The notes beneath the pieces were generated by a model that saw only the letters and a list, made by a program, of their open reading frames with translations, had not been told where the DNA came from and did no database searches. From Pseudomonadota bacterium (lineage in GTDB: Bacteria > Myxococcota_A > Polyangia > GCA-2747355), in the NCBI GenBank assembly GCA_016702545.1, contig JADJDT010000017.1:1-64000 (forward strand): a stretch of DNA of 64,000 nucleotides, read 5' to 3'. Below, piece by piece: positions 55,269-63,427 of this stretch. A program made the position numbers and the translations under genes. Position 1 is the first letter of the stretch. Each line of letters begins with the position of its first letter.

Positions 55269-55645
55269 GGCGCCCAATCCGGCGATGGCTGCCTTGCTCT
55301 AAGGACCCGCTCGGAAATCGCTCGATCAACTCGATCAACTGGGCGTTGAGGCGCCCGCCGGGCAAGGCGCAGCGACGAAGGAATACTGTTGGTATTGCGA
55401 GGAGCTGCAACGCAGCCCGGCGGGATGGATCGACGGCCAGATGGATGAGCTATTTCCGAGCGGGTCCTAATCACGCGCGTCGCACCTGTGCCCAGACGCG
55501 CTGGCGTACCGCAGTGCCTGCGAGAAGTCGAGGTCCGTGCCGTGACGCCGTCGTGGCGCACCCGATCAGCGCCCGGCGCGGCGGGCCTGGCCCGCGGACC
55601 TCTCCACGCCCTCGCCACCCCGTCGAAAGATCGTTGACGAGCGAA
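55269..55645. repeat. 209-bp direct repeat, copy A (interrupted)
   Basis: Aligns without gaps to 56911-57119 once the inserted 165-bp element and one TAA are removed. The left 33 bases (GGCGCCCAATCCGGCGATGG...) are identical; in total I count about 16 differences, roughly 92% identity. The minus-strand frame ends in AGTAVRQRVWAQVRRA in copy A, but there is no convincing gene. Confidence 0.9.
55303..55467. mobile_element. 165-bp MITE-like palindromic element
   Basis: Terminal inverted repeats GGACCCGCTCGGAAAT and ATTTCCGAGCGGGTCC, flanked on both sides by TAA (55300-55302, 55468-55470). The interior is an imperfect palindrome with a hairpin at GAATACTGTTGGTATTGC. The uninterrupted repeat copy reads TGA at the equivalent point (56942-56944), so insertion with 2-3 base duplication at a TA-like target is shown directly. 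No transposase inside; mobilised in trans if at all. The flanking TA is reminiscent of the IS630/Tc1 group. Confidence 0.85.
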
Positions 55646-55850
55646 GGCCTCGTCCCGCCATCGCCGGCGATCCGAGCGTCGTTGCGGCTCGCCAACACTA
55701 CACCGGCCTCGGCGTCCGGCAGACCCCGCCTGGTGACGAGCCTCGCGCCGAGGGAGGCTGTCGGCCTGGGTCTGAACCGGGAGGCGACAGCGATGAGCAA
55801 GCGGCGAAGCAGGGCGGAGCGGATCGCGGTCGGCGTCGGATTCGGACAGT

Positions 55851-56633
55851 CTACCTGAGGATCCCCTGCTTCACCCCAGCCAGCCTCGTATCGTCGAGGA
55901 CCGGGCGTAACCGCTTGCCCAGCGCATCCCGAACCCTCGTTGGAAGTTCCAGAGCTCCAAATGCTTTCGTCAGCCGCCGGATGCCGGCGGCCTCGGCGAC
56001 GTATCTACAGGCGCCAGAACAGGGCTCCGCTGAATCCAGCGGGCCGGCTCCCTCTACGTTATCCCTGCGCCGGGTGAGGTCCGCGACCAGGCCTTGCATG
56101 ACGGCTTCAAAGGCGCTCAGCGCCTGCGCGTGGAGGTCGTCCGGTATGGCTGCCCGAGGCAGGCTGGTGCCAAACCCACTCAACCGCGCCGCTGCGAGGT
56201 TGAGCCACGACAGGCGCTCATCGGCCTTTGCATCTGGCATCTTCGTCTCGTCGATGTAGGACAAAGCACGTTGCAGCAGAGGCTCCAGGAGCTGCCGCCC
56301 TACGCGGTGCAGGCGTTGAAGGGTCTTGGGATTTTTCCGTTTCAGGTGATCGAGATACCCACCGGCGCCTGGGTCGTTCAGCACCCGCATGAAGTGCACG
56401 TGCGCCCGGGTACGGGCCGCATGTCCATGGTTATTGTTTTCAGCCCCTTCGCAGGACGTCATCGCGCTAGTGATCTGAAGCGGCAGCGGCGACCCGGTTC
56501 CGGTCCTTTTCCACGGGGACCCGTTGACCCGACTAGCTGGCAACAGACCGGTCGCGCCGGCTCTCCCGCTCGCATACGGCGCCATGCACACCAACAAGGT
56601 GAACACGGCGATCTTGGCTCCCGCTACTCGCAT
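55851..56633 (-). CDS. Exported protein of unknown function inside a repeat-flanked segment
   Basis: 260 residues from ATG 56633. A signal peptide is clear (KIAVFTLLVCMAPYASG). The mature part has a His/Asn patch (ENNNHGHAARTRAHVHFMRV), then a helical region (LDHLKRKNPKTLQRLHRVGR, QLLEPLLQRALSYIDETKMP) and a short Cys pair (AEPCSGACRYVAEA). Codon use looks less GC3-extreme than neighbours. I do not recognise a family. The gene lies between the two 209-bp direct repeats, suggesting a mobile or duplicated cassette. The longer reading upstream of 56633 is shadow. Confidence 0.62.
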   Translation of the reverse strand: MRVAGAKIAVFTLLVCMAPYASGRAGATGLLPASRVNGSPWKRTGTGSPLPLQITSAMTSCEGAENNNHGHAARTRAHVHFMRVLNDPGAGGYLDHLKRKNPKTLQRLHRVGRQLLEPLLQRALSYIDETKMPDAKADERLSWLNLAAARLSGFGTSLPRAAIPDDLHAQALSAFEAVMQGLVADLTRRRDNVEGAGPLDSAEPCSGACRYVAEAAGIRRLTKAFGALELPTRVRDALGKRLRPVLDDTRLAGVKQGILR

Positions 56634-57382
56634 GACGACCCGCCAGCAGCCGGTGCGTTGTGACTGCCGGACTGCGGTGTGCTGCCAGGACTGCGGTGCC
56701 AGCCACCCAAGACGCAACACCGGACGACCGGCGCTCCGACCGGGAACCCAGTGCCTCGACCACGACGCCAGCGATACCAACGCCTCGCGCACGGAATCAT
56801 GCGCGGGCGACCGCCGAGCAGGACACCGCCCTTCGATCCGTGCTCTCGGCCACGCTCGCAGAGCCCGGGCGCCGCAGTGCGTCAGGGGTGGTTGGCACCA
56901 CCCCGCGGTGGGCGCCCAATCCGGCGATGGCTGCCTTGCTCTGATCACGCGTGTCGCACCTGGGCCCAGCCGCGCCGGCGTACCGCAGTGCCTGCGAGAA
57001 GTCGAGGTCTGTGCCGAGACTCCGTCGTGGTGAATCCGATCAGCGCTCGGCGCGACCGGCCTGGCCCGCGGACCTCCCCACGCCCCCGCCACGCCGTCGA
57101 AAGATCGTTGACGAGCGAACACAACTTCGGCAATCGCTTGCGATCTGTCTTGACTCCGCTGCTTGTCGACGGTCGGGACCTGCACGTGGGGACCAGCTGG
57201 CCCTGGGCCAACGCACTGCCCCGCAGCAAGGCCAGCCCAGGAGCGAGGAAGGCGCGCCGCGTACCGACGCGGCAGCATTCAGTTGCCCGCGCTCCGGCCT
57301 CAAGCACGCGCGCGCTCGATCAGCGGCAGTGCGGCCGTGCCTGAGGCTTGCCAGCGCCCCAGCGATCGCCGAACCTTGGCCC
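56634..57382. other. Gene-free stretch holding repeat copy B
   Basis: Between the exported-protein gene and the next plus-strand gene. Contains the uninterrupted 209-bp repeat (56911-57119). The rest is low-complexity high-GC sequence with frames that read as Arg/Ala/Pro shadow on both strands. No RNA gene or terminator seen. Confidence 0.55.
56911..57119. repeat. 209-bp direct repeat, copy B (empty site)
   Basis: Same orientation and same net length as copy A at 55269-55645. Carries TGA at 56942-56944 where copy A holds TAA plus the 165-bp element plus TAA. It therefore represents the pre-insertion state of the target. Confidence 0.9.
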
Positions 57383-58552
57383 ATGGGCCTTTCCTCGCTC
57401 ACCTACCTCGCGCCGGTGCGTCGTTTCGTTCAGCCATCGCGGCGTGATTATGAGCGGCTCGAGGAGGCTCTCGCGCTGGCCGAGGCCGGTCGCGGGGCCG
57501 ACGCCGTGGCCGCGGTCCTGGCGCACTTCTTCCCCGACCGCGCGCTGCCGGATCTCAGGCGACACGCCTTCACCTTCACGCAGGGGTCGTCGCGCGTTTC
57601 GACGCGCATCGAGGGCGACGAGCTGCTGGTGGTCGTGCCGCTCGTGCGCTTGCCCACGGGTGGTGCGGCGATCGCCGCGCTGCGCCACGTATTGACCAAC
57701 ATCAGTGGGACCGGCCAGCTCCATCAGCCACACCTGATCGGCGACGAGCTGCGCCTCGAATATCGCGATCCGCTGTCACGCATGCATCCGGCCAAGCTGG
57801 TCGAGGTTCTGTCGCGCATGGCGACGGAGGCCGACAGCACCAACGATTGGTTGATGGGCCAGTTCGGTGCCACGGCTCTCGAACGGGCGCCGGGCGACGC
57901 ACTCGACGCCATCGAGCTCGAGCGGTCGCAGGCGCTCTGGCAGCTGCACTGGCGCGAGGTCGAGGCGCTGCTCAAGCAGTCGCGGCGCCAACAGTCGCTC
58001 TTCTTGCTCAACGAGCTCACCTCTTACGCGACGCAACGCGTGCTGTTTGCGCTGCCGTTGATCGGCGTCTTGGCGCTGCGGCTGGCGGAGGCGGCCAGCG
58101 GCTTCAACGACGGCGAGGAGGAGCCGCTCAAGCGCCTCGCCGTGCTGGCGAAATGCGTCAAAGAGATGAAGGCTGTGTCGCCGGACGAGTTGGCCCGCTG
58201 CCTCGTGCACGCCGAGTATGCGATCAGCCCACGGAGCGAGGGGACGCCCGCCATGCTCTCGCGCTTCCTCGGCCCGGGGCCCTACCGTGAGCAGATCGAC
58301 CAACGGCGCGGCTCGGGACAGCCGCTCGATGCGACGATGGCGCTGGCCGCGACCTACTACCATTTGCTCACCCAGTCGACCTGGCCCGACGAGGTGGTCG
58401 CCGCGCTCCAGGAGGGGTTGGCGGCGGCCTCTGAGCGGCCCTGGCGCGAAGCTGCGACGATTCTCTTCGAGCACGCCGCCACGGTGGTCGAGCGCTTCGG
58501 CGGCGACGACGATGATGATGACGACGACGCGGAGGGCGGGGACGACGCATGA
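57383..58552 (+). CDS. Protein of unknown function paired with a trypsin-like protease
   Basis: 389 residues from ATG 57383. No signal peptide. The N-terminal third has a beta pattern (FTFTQGSSRVSTRIEGDELL, VVVPLVRLPTGGAAIAALRH, LIGDELRLEYRDPLSRMHPA) that resembles the YbjN/type III chaperone-like fold. The rest is helical. The C-terminus is extremely acidic: a run of eight Asp within GGDDDDDDDDAEGGDDA. The stop overlaps the protease start by four bases, so the two products likely act together. Confidence 0.72.
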   Translation: MGLSSLTYLAPVRRFVQPSRRDYERLEEALALAEAGRGADAVAAVLAHFFPDRALPDLRRHAFTFTQGSSRVSTRIEGDELLVVVPLVRLPTGGAAIAALRHVLTNISGTGQLHQPHLIGDELRLEYRDPLSRMHPAKLVEVLSRMATEADSTNDWLMGQFGATALERAPGDALDAIELERSQALWQLHWREVEALLKQSRRQQSLFLLNELTSYATQRVLFALPLIGVLALRLAEAASGFNDGEEEPLKRLAVLAKCVKEMKAVSPDELARCLVHAEYAISPRSEGTPAMLSRFLGPGPYREQIDQRRGSGQPLDATMALAATYYHLLTQSTWPDEVVAALQEGLAAASERPWREAATILFEHAATVVERFGGDDDDDDDDAEGGDDA

Positions 58553-59658
58553 GAGCCACGCTGGACCTCGATCGGCTCGCGGTTTTTCAGGTCTTCACCG
58601 GCGGGGGGACCGGCTCCGGCTTCTTGCTCGAGCCGCGGCTGCTCGTCACCAACTGCCACGTCGTCGCACCCTATCGGCGGGTGGCCATCGAAGGGCGGGA
58701 CCGCCGCCGCGTGTTGGGCACCGTCCGGCGCCTGCATCCCAAGCGCGATCTCGCGCTCGTCGAGCTCGCCGAGACCCTCGACGGCGAGCTGCTCAGCCTG
58801 GCCGCGCTCGACGTGTTGCGGGCGCAGCAGACGGTCCACATCGTCGGCTTCCCCGTGGGGCTGCCGCTATCGGTCACCGAGGGGGTCGTGTCGAACCCCA
58901 AGCAGCAGTTCGAGGGGCTCGAATACGTGCAAACCGACGCGGCGATCAACCCGGGAAACTCGGGCGGACCGATGCTCGACGAGCGCAAGCAGATCGTCGC
59001 CGTGACGACCTGCAAGCTGGTGGCGGCCGACATGGTCGGCTTCGGCGTGCCGAGCAGCGCCGTGCGCGACTTCGTCGAGGGCTTCCGTGGGCAAACAGCG
59101 CCCTTCGGCATCATCTGCCCCTCGTGTGGCGAGCTGCTGCTGACCGCGGCGCGCTACTGCGCCAGCTGCGGCACCGATCTCGAGGAGCTCGAGCTCGACG
59201 CGCACTTCGATCCGCCGGAGGACGATCCCGTGGTGGCCTTCGTCGAGGGCGCTCTGCGCCAGGCACGGGTCGATCCGGTGCTCGCGCGCCATGGCACCCA
59301 TAACTGGTCGTTTCACAGCGGCAGCGCGTTGATCAAGGTGTGGTCGTGCTGCTCCGAGCACCTCTGCTTCTCGTCCCCGCTGGTGCAGCCCGGCAAGCAG
59401 CAGCTCGGAGAGCTCTTCCGTTACCTGCTCGCCCCCGAGCACGCACCCTTCGCCTTCGACCTCGACGACGATGTCATCCGCCTGAACCTGACCTTCCACA
59501 TGGCCGACGTCTTTGGCGGTACGCACGACGAGGCGGCGGGCTGGATCGCCCAGTTCGTCGCCGCGGCCGACCGCTTCGACAACGTGCTGATCCAACGCTT
59601 CGGCTGCTTGCCGGCCCCTGAGACCCAGCTCGCCTTCCTCAACGACCAGAACTCCTAG
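58549..59658 (+). CDS. Cytoplasmic trypsin-like serine protease with zinc ribbon
   Basis: 369 residues. Residues 1-180 are an HtrA-type trypsin domain with intact triad: H37 (VTNCHVVA), D67 (PKRDLALV), S138 (NPGNSGGPML). There is no signal peptide and no PDZ domain. A zinc ribbon follows with C190, C193, C204 and C207 (CPSCG...YCASCG). Residues about 225-360 are a beta/alpha domain (HNWSFHSGSALIKVWSCCSE, FAFDLDDDVIRLNLTFHMAD) that resembles the YbjN/type III chaperone-like fold, as does part of the preceding gene's product. The combination is unusual. Confidence 0.85.
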   Translation: MRATLDLDRLAVFQVFTGGGTGSGFLLEPRLLVTNCHVVAPYRRVAIEGRDRRRVLGTVRRLHPKRDLALVELAETLDGELLSLAALDVLRAQQTVHIVGFPVGLPLSVTEGVVSNPKQQFEGLEYVQTDAAINPGNSGGPMLDERKQIVAVTTCKLVAADMVGFGVPSSAVRDFVEGFRGQTAPFGIICPSCGELLLTAARYCASCGTDLEELELDAHFDPPEDDPVVAFVEGALRQARVDPVLARHGTHNWSFHSGSALIKVWSCCSEHLCFSSPLVQPGKQQLGELFRYLLAPEHAPFAFDLDDDVIRLNLTFHMADVFGGTHDEAAGWIAQFVAAADRFDNVLIQRFGCLPAPETQLAFLNDQNS

Positions 59659-59746
59659 GCCAAAGTTCCTCGCAAGCGGGACTGCGGGACTGCGCTGCCG
59701 GCGGGACCACTTCGGCGCCCCACCTGAGGCCCGAACGGTGGTCAGC

Positions 59747-59804
59747 ACTACTGTGTCGGATTTCGGGAACGAGCCAGGCGACGGGAGAGATCCGACACAG
59801 TAGT
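59747..59804. terminator. 15-bp perfect inverted repeat between convergent genes
   Basis: ACTACTGTGTCGGAT at 59747-59761 and its exact complement ATCCGACACAGTAGT at 59790-59804, separated by 28 bases. Sits between the protease gene and the APC permease gene, which converge, so a bidirectional terminator is plausible. There is no U-run. A GTTAGG motif recurs three times just after it. Confidence 0.45.
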
Positions 59805-59818
59805 TAGGTTAGGCAGTG

Positions 59819-61324
59819 TTAGGCTTCGACTGAGGCTGCCGTGCCGCCGCGGCGCCAGTAGACATACCCGGGAAGGCCGGTCGCCACCAGCAGCAGGCCG
59901 AAGAGCGAATCGCGTGGGTTCTCGCGCAGGGTCAGCGCTACGTAGCCGACGGCGAAGAGCGTGAAGGCGGCTGGCACCCAAGGATAGCCCCAGACGCGGT
60001 AGGGGCGCGCAGCGTCCGGCTCGCGCCGGCGCAGGATGAAGACCCCCAGCGCGCCGAGCGCGTAGAAGATCCAGCTGACGAAGATCAACATGTCCGTGAG
60101 CTGGTTGAAGGTGCCCGAGAAGACCAGGGCCGAGGCCCAGAGACCCTGCACCACCAGGGCCCGTGCGGGCGTGTGGAAGCGCGGGCTGATGTGTCCGAGA
60201 CCGCGCCAGAAGAGGCCGTCGCGCGCCATCGCGAACGAGACACGCGCGCTGGCGAGCGTGGTGCCGTTGACGGTGCCGAAGGTCGAGACGACCACGAGCG
60301 CCGAGACGAGGGCCGCGCCGACGTGGCCGAGCACTCGCTCCAGCGCGTCGGCAGCGACGAGCTCGGAGCGTGCCATAGCGTCGATCGGCAGCACGTAGAG
60401 ATAGGCCACGTTGATCACCGTGTAGACCAGCACGACGGCCGCAGTCCCGAGCAGCAGCGAGCGCGGAATGGTGCGCCGCGGCTCCCGCAGCTCACCTGCC
60501 ACGTAGGTGATGTTGTTCCAGCCATCGTAGGCCCAGAAGGCGCCGGCGAGCGCGAGGCCGAGTGGGCGGAGCAGCGCCCACGGATCGCCGAGCTGGTGCA
60601 GCCCGAACGACCAGGTCGTGGCGGTCAAGCTGCCGCCGCTGCCGTCGCTGAAGGCGAAGGCGGCGCAGGCGATCGCGGCGATCGCGGCCAGCTTGGCCGT
60701 CGTCAGGACGTTCTGCAGCAGGCCACCGGCGACCACGCCGACGACGTTGACGAAGGTCAGCACGAGGATGCAGGCGACGGTCAGCAGCTTGACGCCGAGC
60801 TGCTCGAAGGGTGCGATCGTGATCGCGCCGCCGAGCAGGCTCACGGAGTGCTGCTCCCACTGCGGAGCAAGGCGCGGCAGCTCGATGAAGTAGCCACAGT
60901 ACTCGGCGAAGACATAGGCGATCCCGGCGATCGATCCGGTCTGAATCACGGCAAAGACTGACCAGCCGTAGAGATAGCCGACGAAGTCGTTGTAGATGCG
61001 GCGGAAGAAGACGTACTGCCCGCCCGTGCTGGCGATCATCCCGGCGATCTCGGCGTTGGTCAGCGCCCCCGCCAGGGTCAACAGCCCGGCGAGGGTCCAG
61101 ATGCCCAACAACAGGACGGGCGAGCGCAGCTGCGCGGCCATCGTCGCGGGCTTGACGAAGATGCCCGATCCGATGACCGAGCCGATCACGATCATGGTGG
61201 CGGTGTAGAGGCCGAGCCTCTGGCTCAGCGCGGGACGGGTGCTGGTCGCTGGCGGGCCCGCGGGCTCTGCGGTGAGTGGAGTGGCCCGCGAGGGGCGGGA
61301 TGGCGTGGCGGGTGGCGTGGGCAT
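59819..61324 (-). CDS. APC superfamily amino acid permease (LAT-like)
   Basis: 501 residues with about twelve transmembrane helices after a Pro/Thr-rich 35-residue tail. The first helix contains the substrate motif VIGSVIGSGIFVKP. GAFWAYDGWNNITYVAGELR with EPRRTIPRSL is the conserved helix 6-7 region of LAT-type exchangers and other APC members. Substrate is not predictable; neutral amino acids are likely. Divergent from the next permease. Confidence 0.9.
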   Translation of the reverse strand: MPTPPATPSRPSRATPLTAEPAGPPATSTRPALSQRLGLYTATMIVIGSVIGSGIFVKPATMAAQLRSPVLLLGIWTLAGLLTLAGALTNAEIAGMIASTGGQYVFFRRIYNDFVGYLYGWSVFAVIQTGSIAGIAYVFAEYCGYFIELPRLAPQWEQHSVSLLGGAITIAPFEQLGVKLLTVACILVLTFVNVVGVVAGGLLQNVLTTAKLAAIAAIACAAFAFSDGSGGSLTATTWSFGLHQLGDPWALLRPLGLALAGAFWAYDGWNNITYVAGELREPRRTIPRSLLLGTAAVVLVYTVINVAYLYVLPIDAMARSELVAADALERVLGHVGAALVSALVVVSTFGTVNGTTLASARVSFAMARDGLFWRGLGHISPRFHTPARALVVQGLWASALVFSGTFNQLTDMLIFVSWIFYALGALGVFILRRREPDAARPYRVWGYPWVPAAFTLFAVGYVALTLRENPRDSLFGLLLVATGLPGYVYWRRGGTAASVEA

Positions 61325-61537
61325 TCTCGTCCAAGTGCCGAGAGGCGGCAGCCGGACAGTGCAGCAGCGCAGGGCGGGGATGCAAGCGCCTGAGGGCCCG
61401 TGCCGCCTGGACCCGCCCGCGGCCCTTCGCGCGGCCCTTTGCGGCAGGTCGCGAGATCTCTATACTCCGGCCCCACGGCGCCGGGCTCTCCTCTCGTGGC
61501 CCAGTCCAGGCCCGCCAGCGCTCGAGGAGTCAAGCCC

Positions 61538-63213
61538 ATGCGAATGGCCGATCTAACGCGCAGGAAGGATTTCGCGGCGCTGACCCGCGAGGCGCAAGGG
61601 GACGCCAGCATGCGGCGCGCGCTGGGCCCGGTGCAGCTGACGGCGATCGGTATCGGCGGGATCATCGGCGCCGGTATCTTCGTGCTGACGGGGACGGTCG
61701 CGGCCAACCATGCGGGGCCGGGCATCGTGCTCTCCTTTGCGCTGGCCGGGTTGGCCTGCGCCTTCGCCGCGCTGTGCTACGCCGAGTTCGCGGCGATGAT
61801 CCCGATGGCGGGCAGCGCCTACAGCTACGCCTACGCTACGCTCGGCGAGTTCTTCGCCTGGTTCATTGGCTGGGATCTGGTGCTCGAATACGCGATCGCC
61901 GCGGCGACCGTGGCCGTCGGTTGGTCCGGCTACGTCGCGAGCCTGCTGCGCTCCTGCGGGATTCCCTTGCCGCCGCAAATCGCCGCCTCGACAGGGACCA
62001 AGCTGCTTCACCTGGGGCCCGAGCTGCTCAGCCGGTTGCAGCTCCAGCTGCCCGCCGGGTGGTACGAACAGGCGACCTACGCGCCAGCCCTGGCGCGGAT
62101 CGGTGTCGCGCTCGGCGCGGTGCCGCAGGCGACGGCCTGGTGCAATCTCCCGGCGATGGTGGTGGTGCTGCTGGCCAGCGCGCTGCTGGTGGTCGGCATC
62201 CGTGAATCCGCGACGATCAACGCGGGGATCGTGGTGCTCAAGCTGGCGATCGTGGTCACCGTGATCGGGGTCGGCATCGCCTTCGTCAACCCGGCCCTCT
62301 GGGTGCCCTTCGTGCCACCGAATACGGGGGTGTCGGGGCAGTTTGGTTGGTCCGGCATTGCCCGCGGCGCCGGGGTGATCTTCTTCGCCTATATCGGCTT
62401 CGACGCGGTCTCGACGGCGGCCCAGGAGGCGCGCAACCCGCAGCGCGACATGCCGATCGGTATCGTCGGCTCGCTGGTGATTTGCACGGTGCTCTACATC
62501 GCGGTGTCGCTGGTCGTCACCGGCGTCGTGCACTACACCCGCCTCAACGTGGCCGACCCGATCGCCCTGGCGATCGACGTGATGGGCATCCCGTGGCTCG
62601 CGATCGCCGTCAAGCTGGGCGCCATCGCGGGACTCAGCTCGGTCGTGCTGGTGCTGCTGCTGGGCCAGGCCCGGATCTTCTACGCGATCGCGCGCGACGG
62701 CCTGTTGCCGCCGCTCTTCGCGCGCATCCACCCGCGCTTTCGCACGCCGGCGACCTCGACCGCGCTGACCGGCACGGTGGTGGCCCTCGTCGCGGGCAGC
62801 ACCCCGATTCATCTGCTCGGCGAGCTGGTCTCGATCGGCACCCTGTGCGCCTTCGCGATTGTTTGCGGCAGCGTGCTCGTGCTGCGCCGTCGCCACCCCG
62901 AGTACCCGCGCCCCTTTCGCACGCCCTTCGTCCCGGTCGTGCCGCTGCTGGGCATCGCGTTTTGCCTCTACCTGATGCTGGGCTTGCCGATCGATACCTG
63001 GATTCGGCTGGTGATTTGGATGGCGATCGGCATGGCGATCTACTTTGGCTACGGCGTGCGCCGCAGCGCGCTGCGGCTGCAGGCCGCCGCGCTCGCCGCC
63101 GCCGCGGTGCCCCGCACCGACGCGCCAAAGCGCTCCCTGCGCCCGGGCCGATCCTCACGCGGTGGCCGGCACCACTGTCCGGGCCGCCTGACAGGCCCGG
63201 CGGGCCAGCGCCC
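61538..63213 (+). CDS. APC superfamily amino acid permease, CAT-like (3' end uncertain)
   Basis: ATG 61538 follows GGAG. Motifs: AIGIGGIIGAGIFVLTGTVA in helix 1 and FFAYIGFDAVSTAAQEARNP in helix 6, then QRDMPIGI, typical of the cationic amino acid transporter group. Twelve or more helices end near residue 510 at about 63070, where similarity stops. The frame has no stop codon from there to the window edge, and a G17 tract at 63214-63230 follows. The end given is only the point before that tract; the real stop has probably been lost or displaced. Confidence 0.86.
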
Positions 63214-63230
63214 GGGGGGGGGGGGGGGGG
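63214..63230. repeat. G17 homopolymer
   Basis: Seventeen consecutive G. It lies where the CAT-like permease gene should end and before the convergent propeller gene. The second such tract in this window. Confidence 0.93.
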
Positions 63231-63427
63231 ATGGGGCCGATGCTGCCCGTCACGGGCGGCCCCCTGGCGCACGGTGGCAGCGCTGCGGGCCGCTGTGCCG
63301 GCAGGGGCGTGCCGCGCCAGGGAACACGGCGCCCTGTCCCTACCGCTCAGGCAGGAAAGTCACGCCTCGAACCTTGAGAGACCTCCAGGCAGCGCCTCGG
63401 CGGCACCGGTCGGCGCGGGGCTGGTCT

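Noticed and set aside
55471..55800. Minus-strand frame shared between the two 209-bp repeats as a possible transposase fragment
   Set aside because: The shared peptide has no recognisable transposase motif, upstream parts are unrelated, and differences between copies are not biased to third codon positions.
56634..57278. N-terminal extension of the exported-protein gene to 57278
   Set aside because: It runs through repeat copy B and low-complexity sequence; a clear signal peptide begins at 56633.
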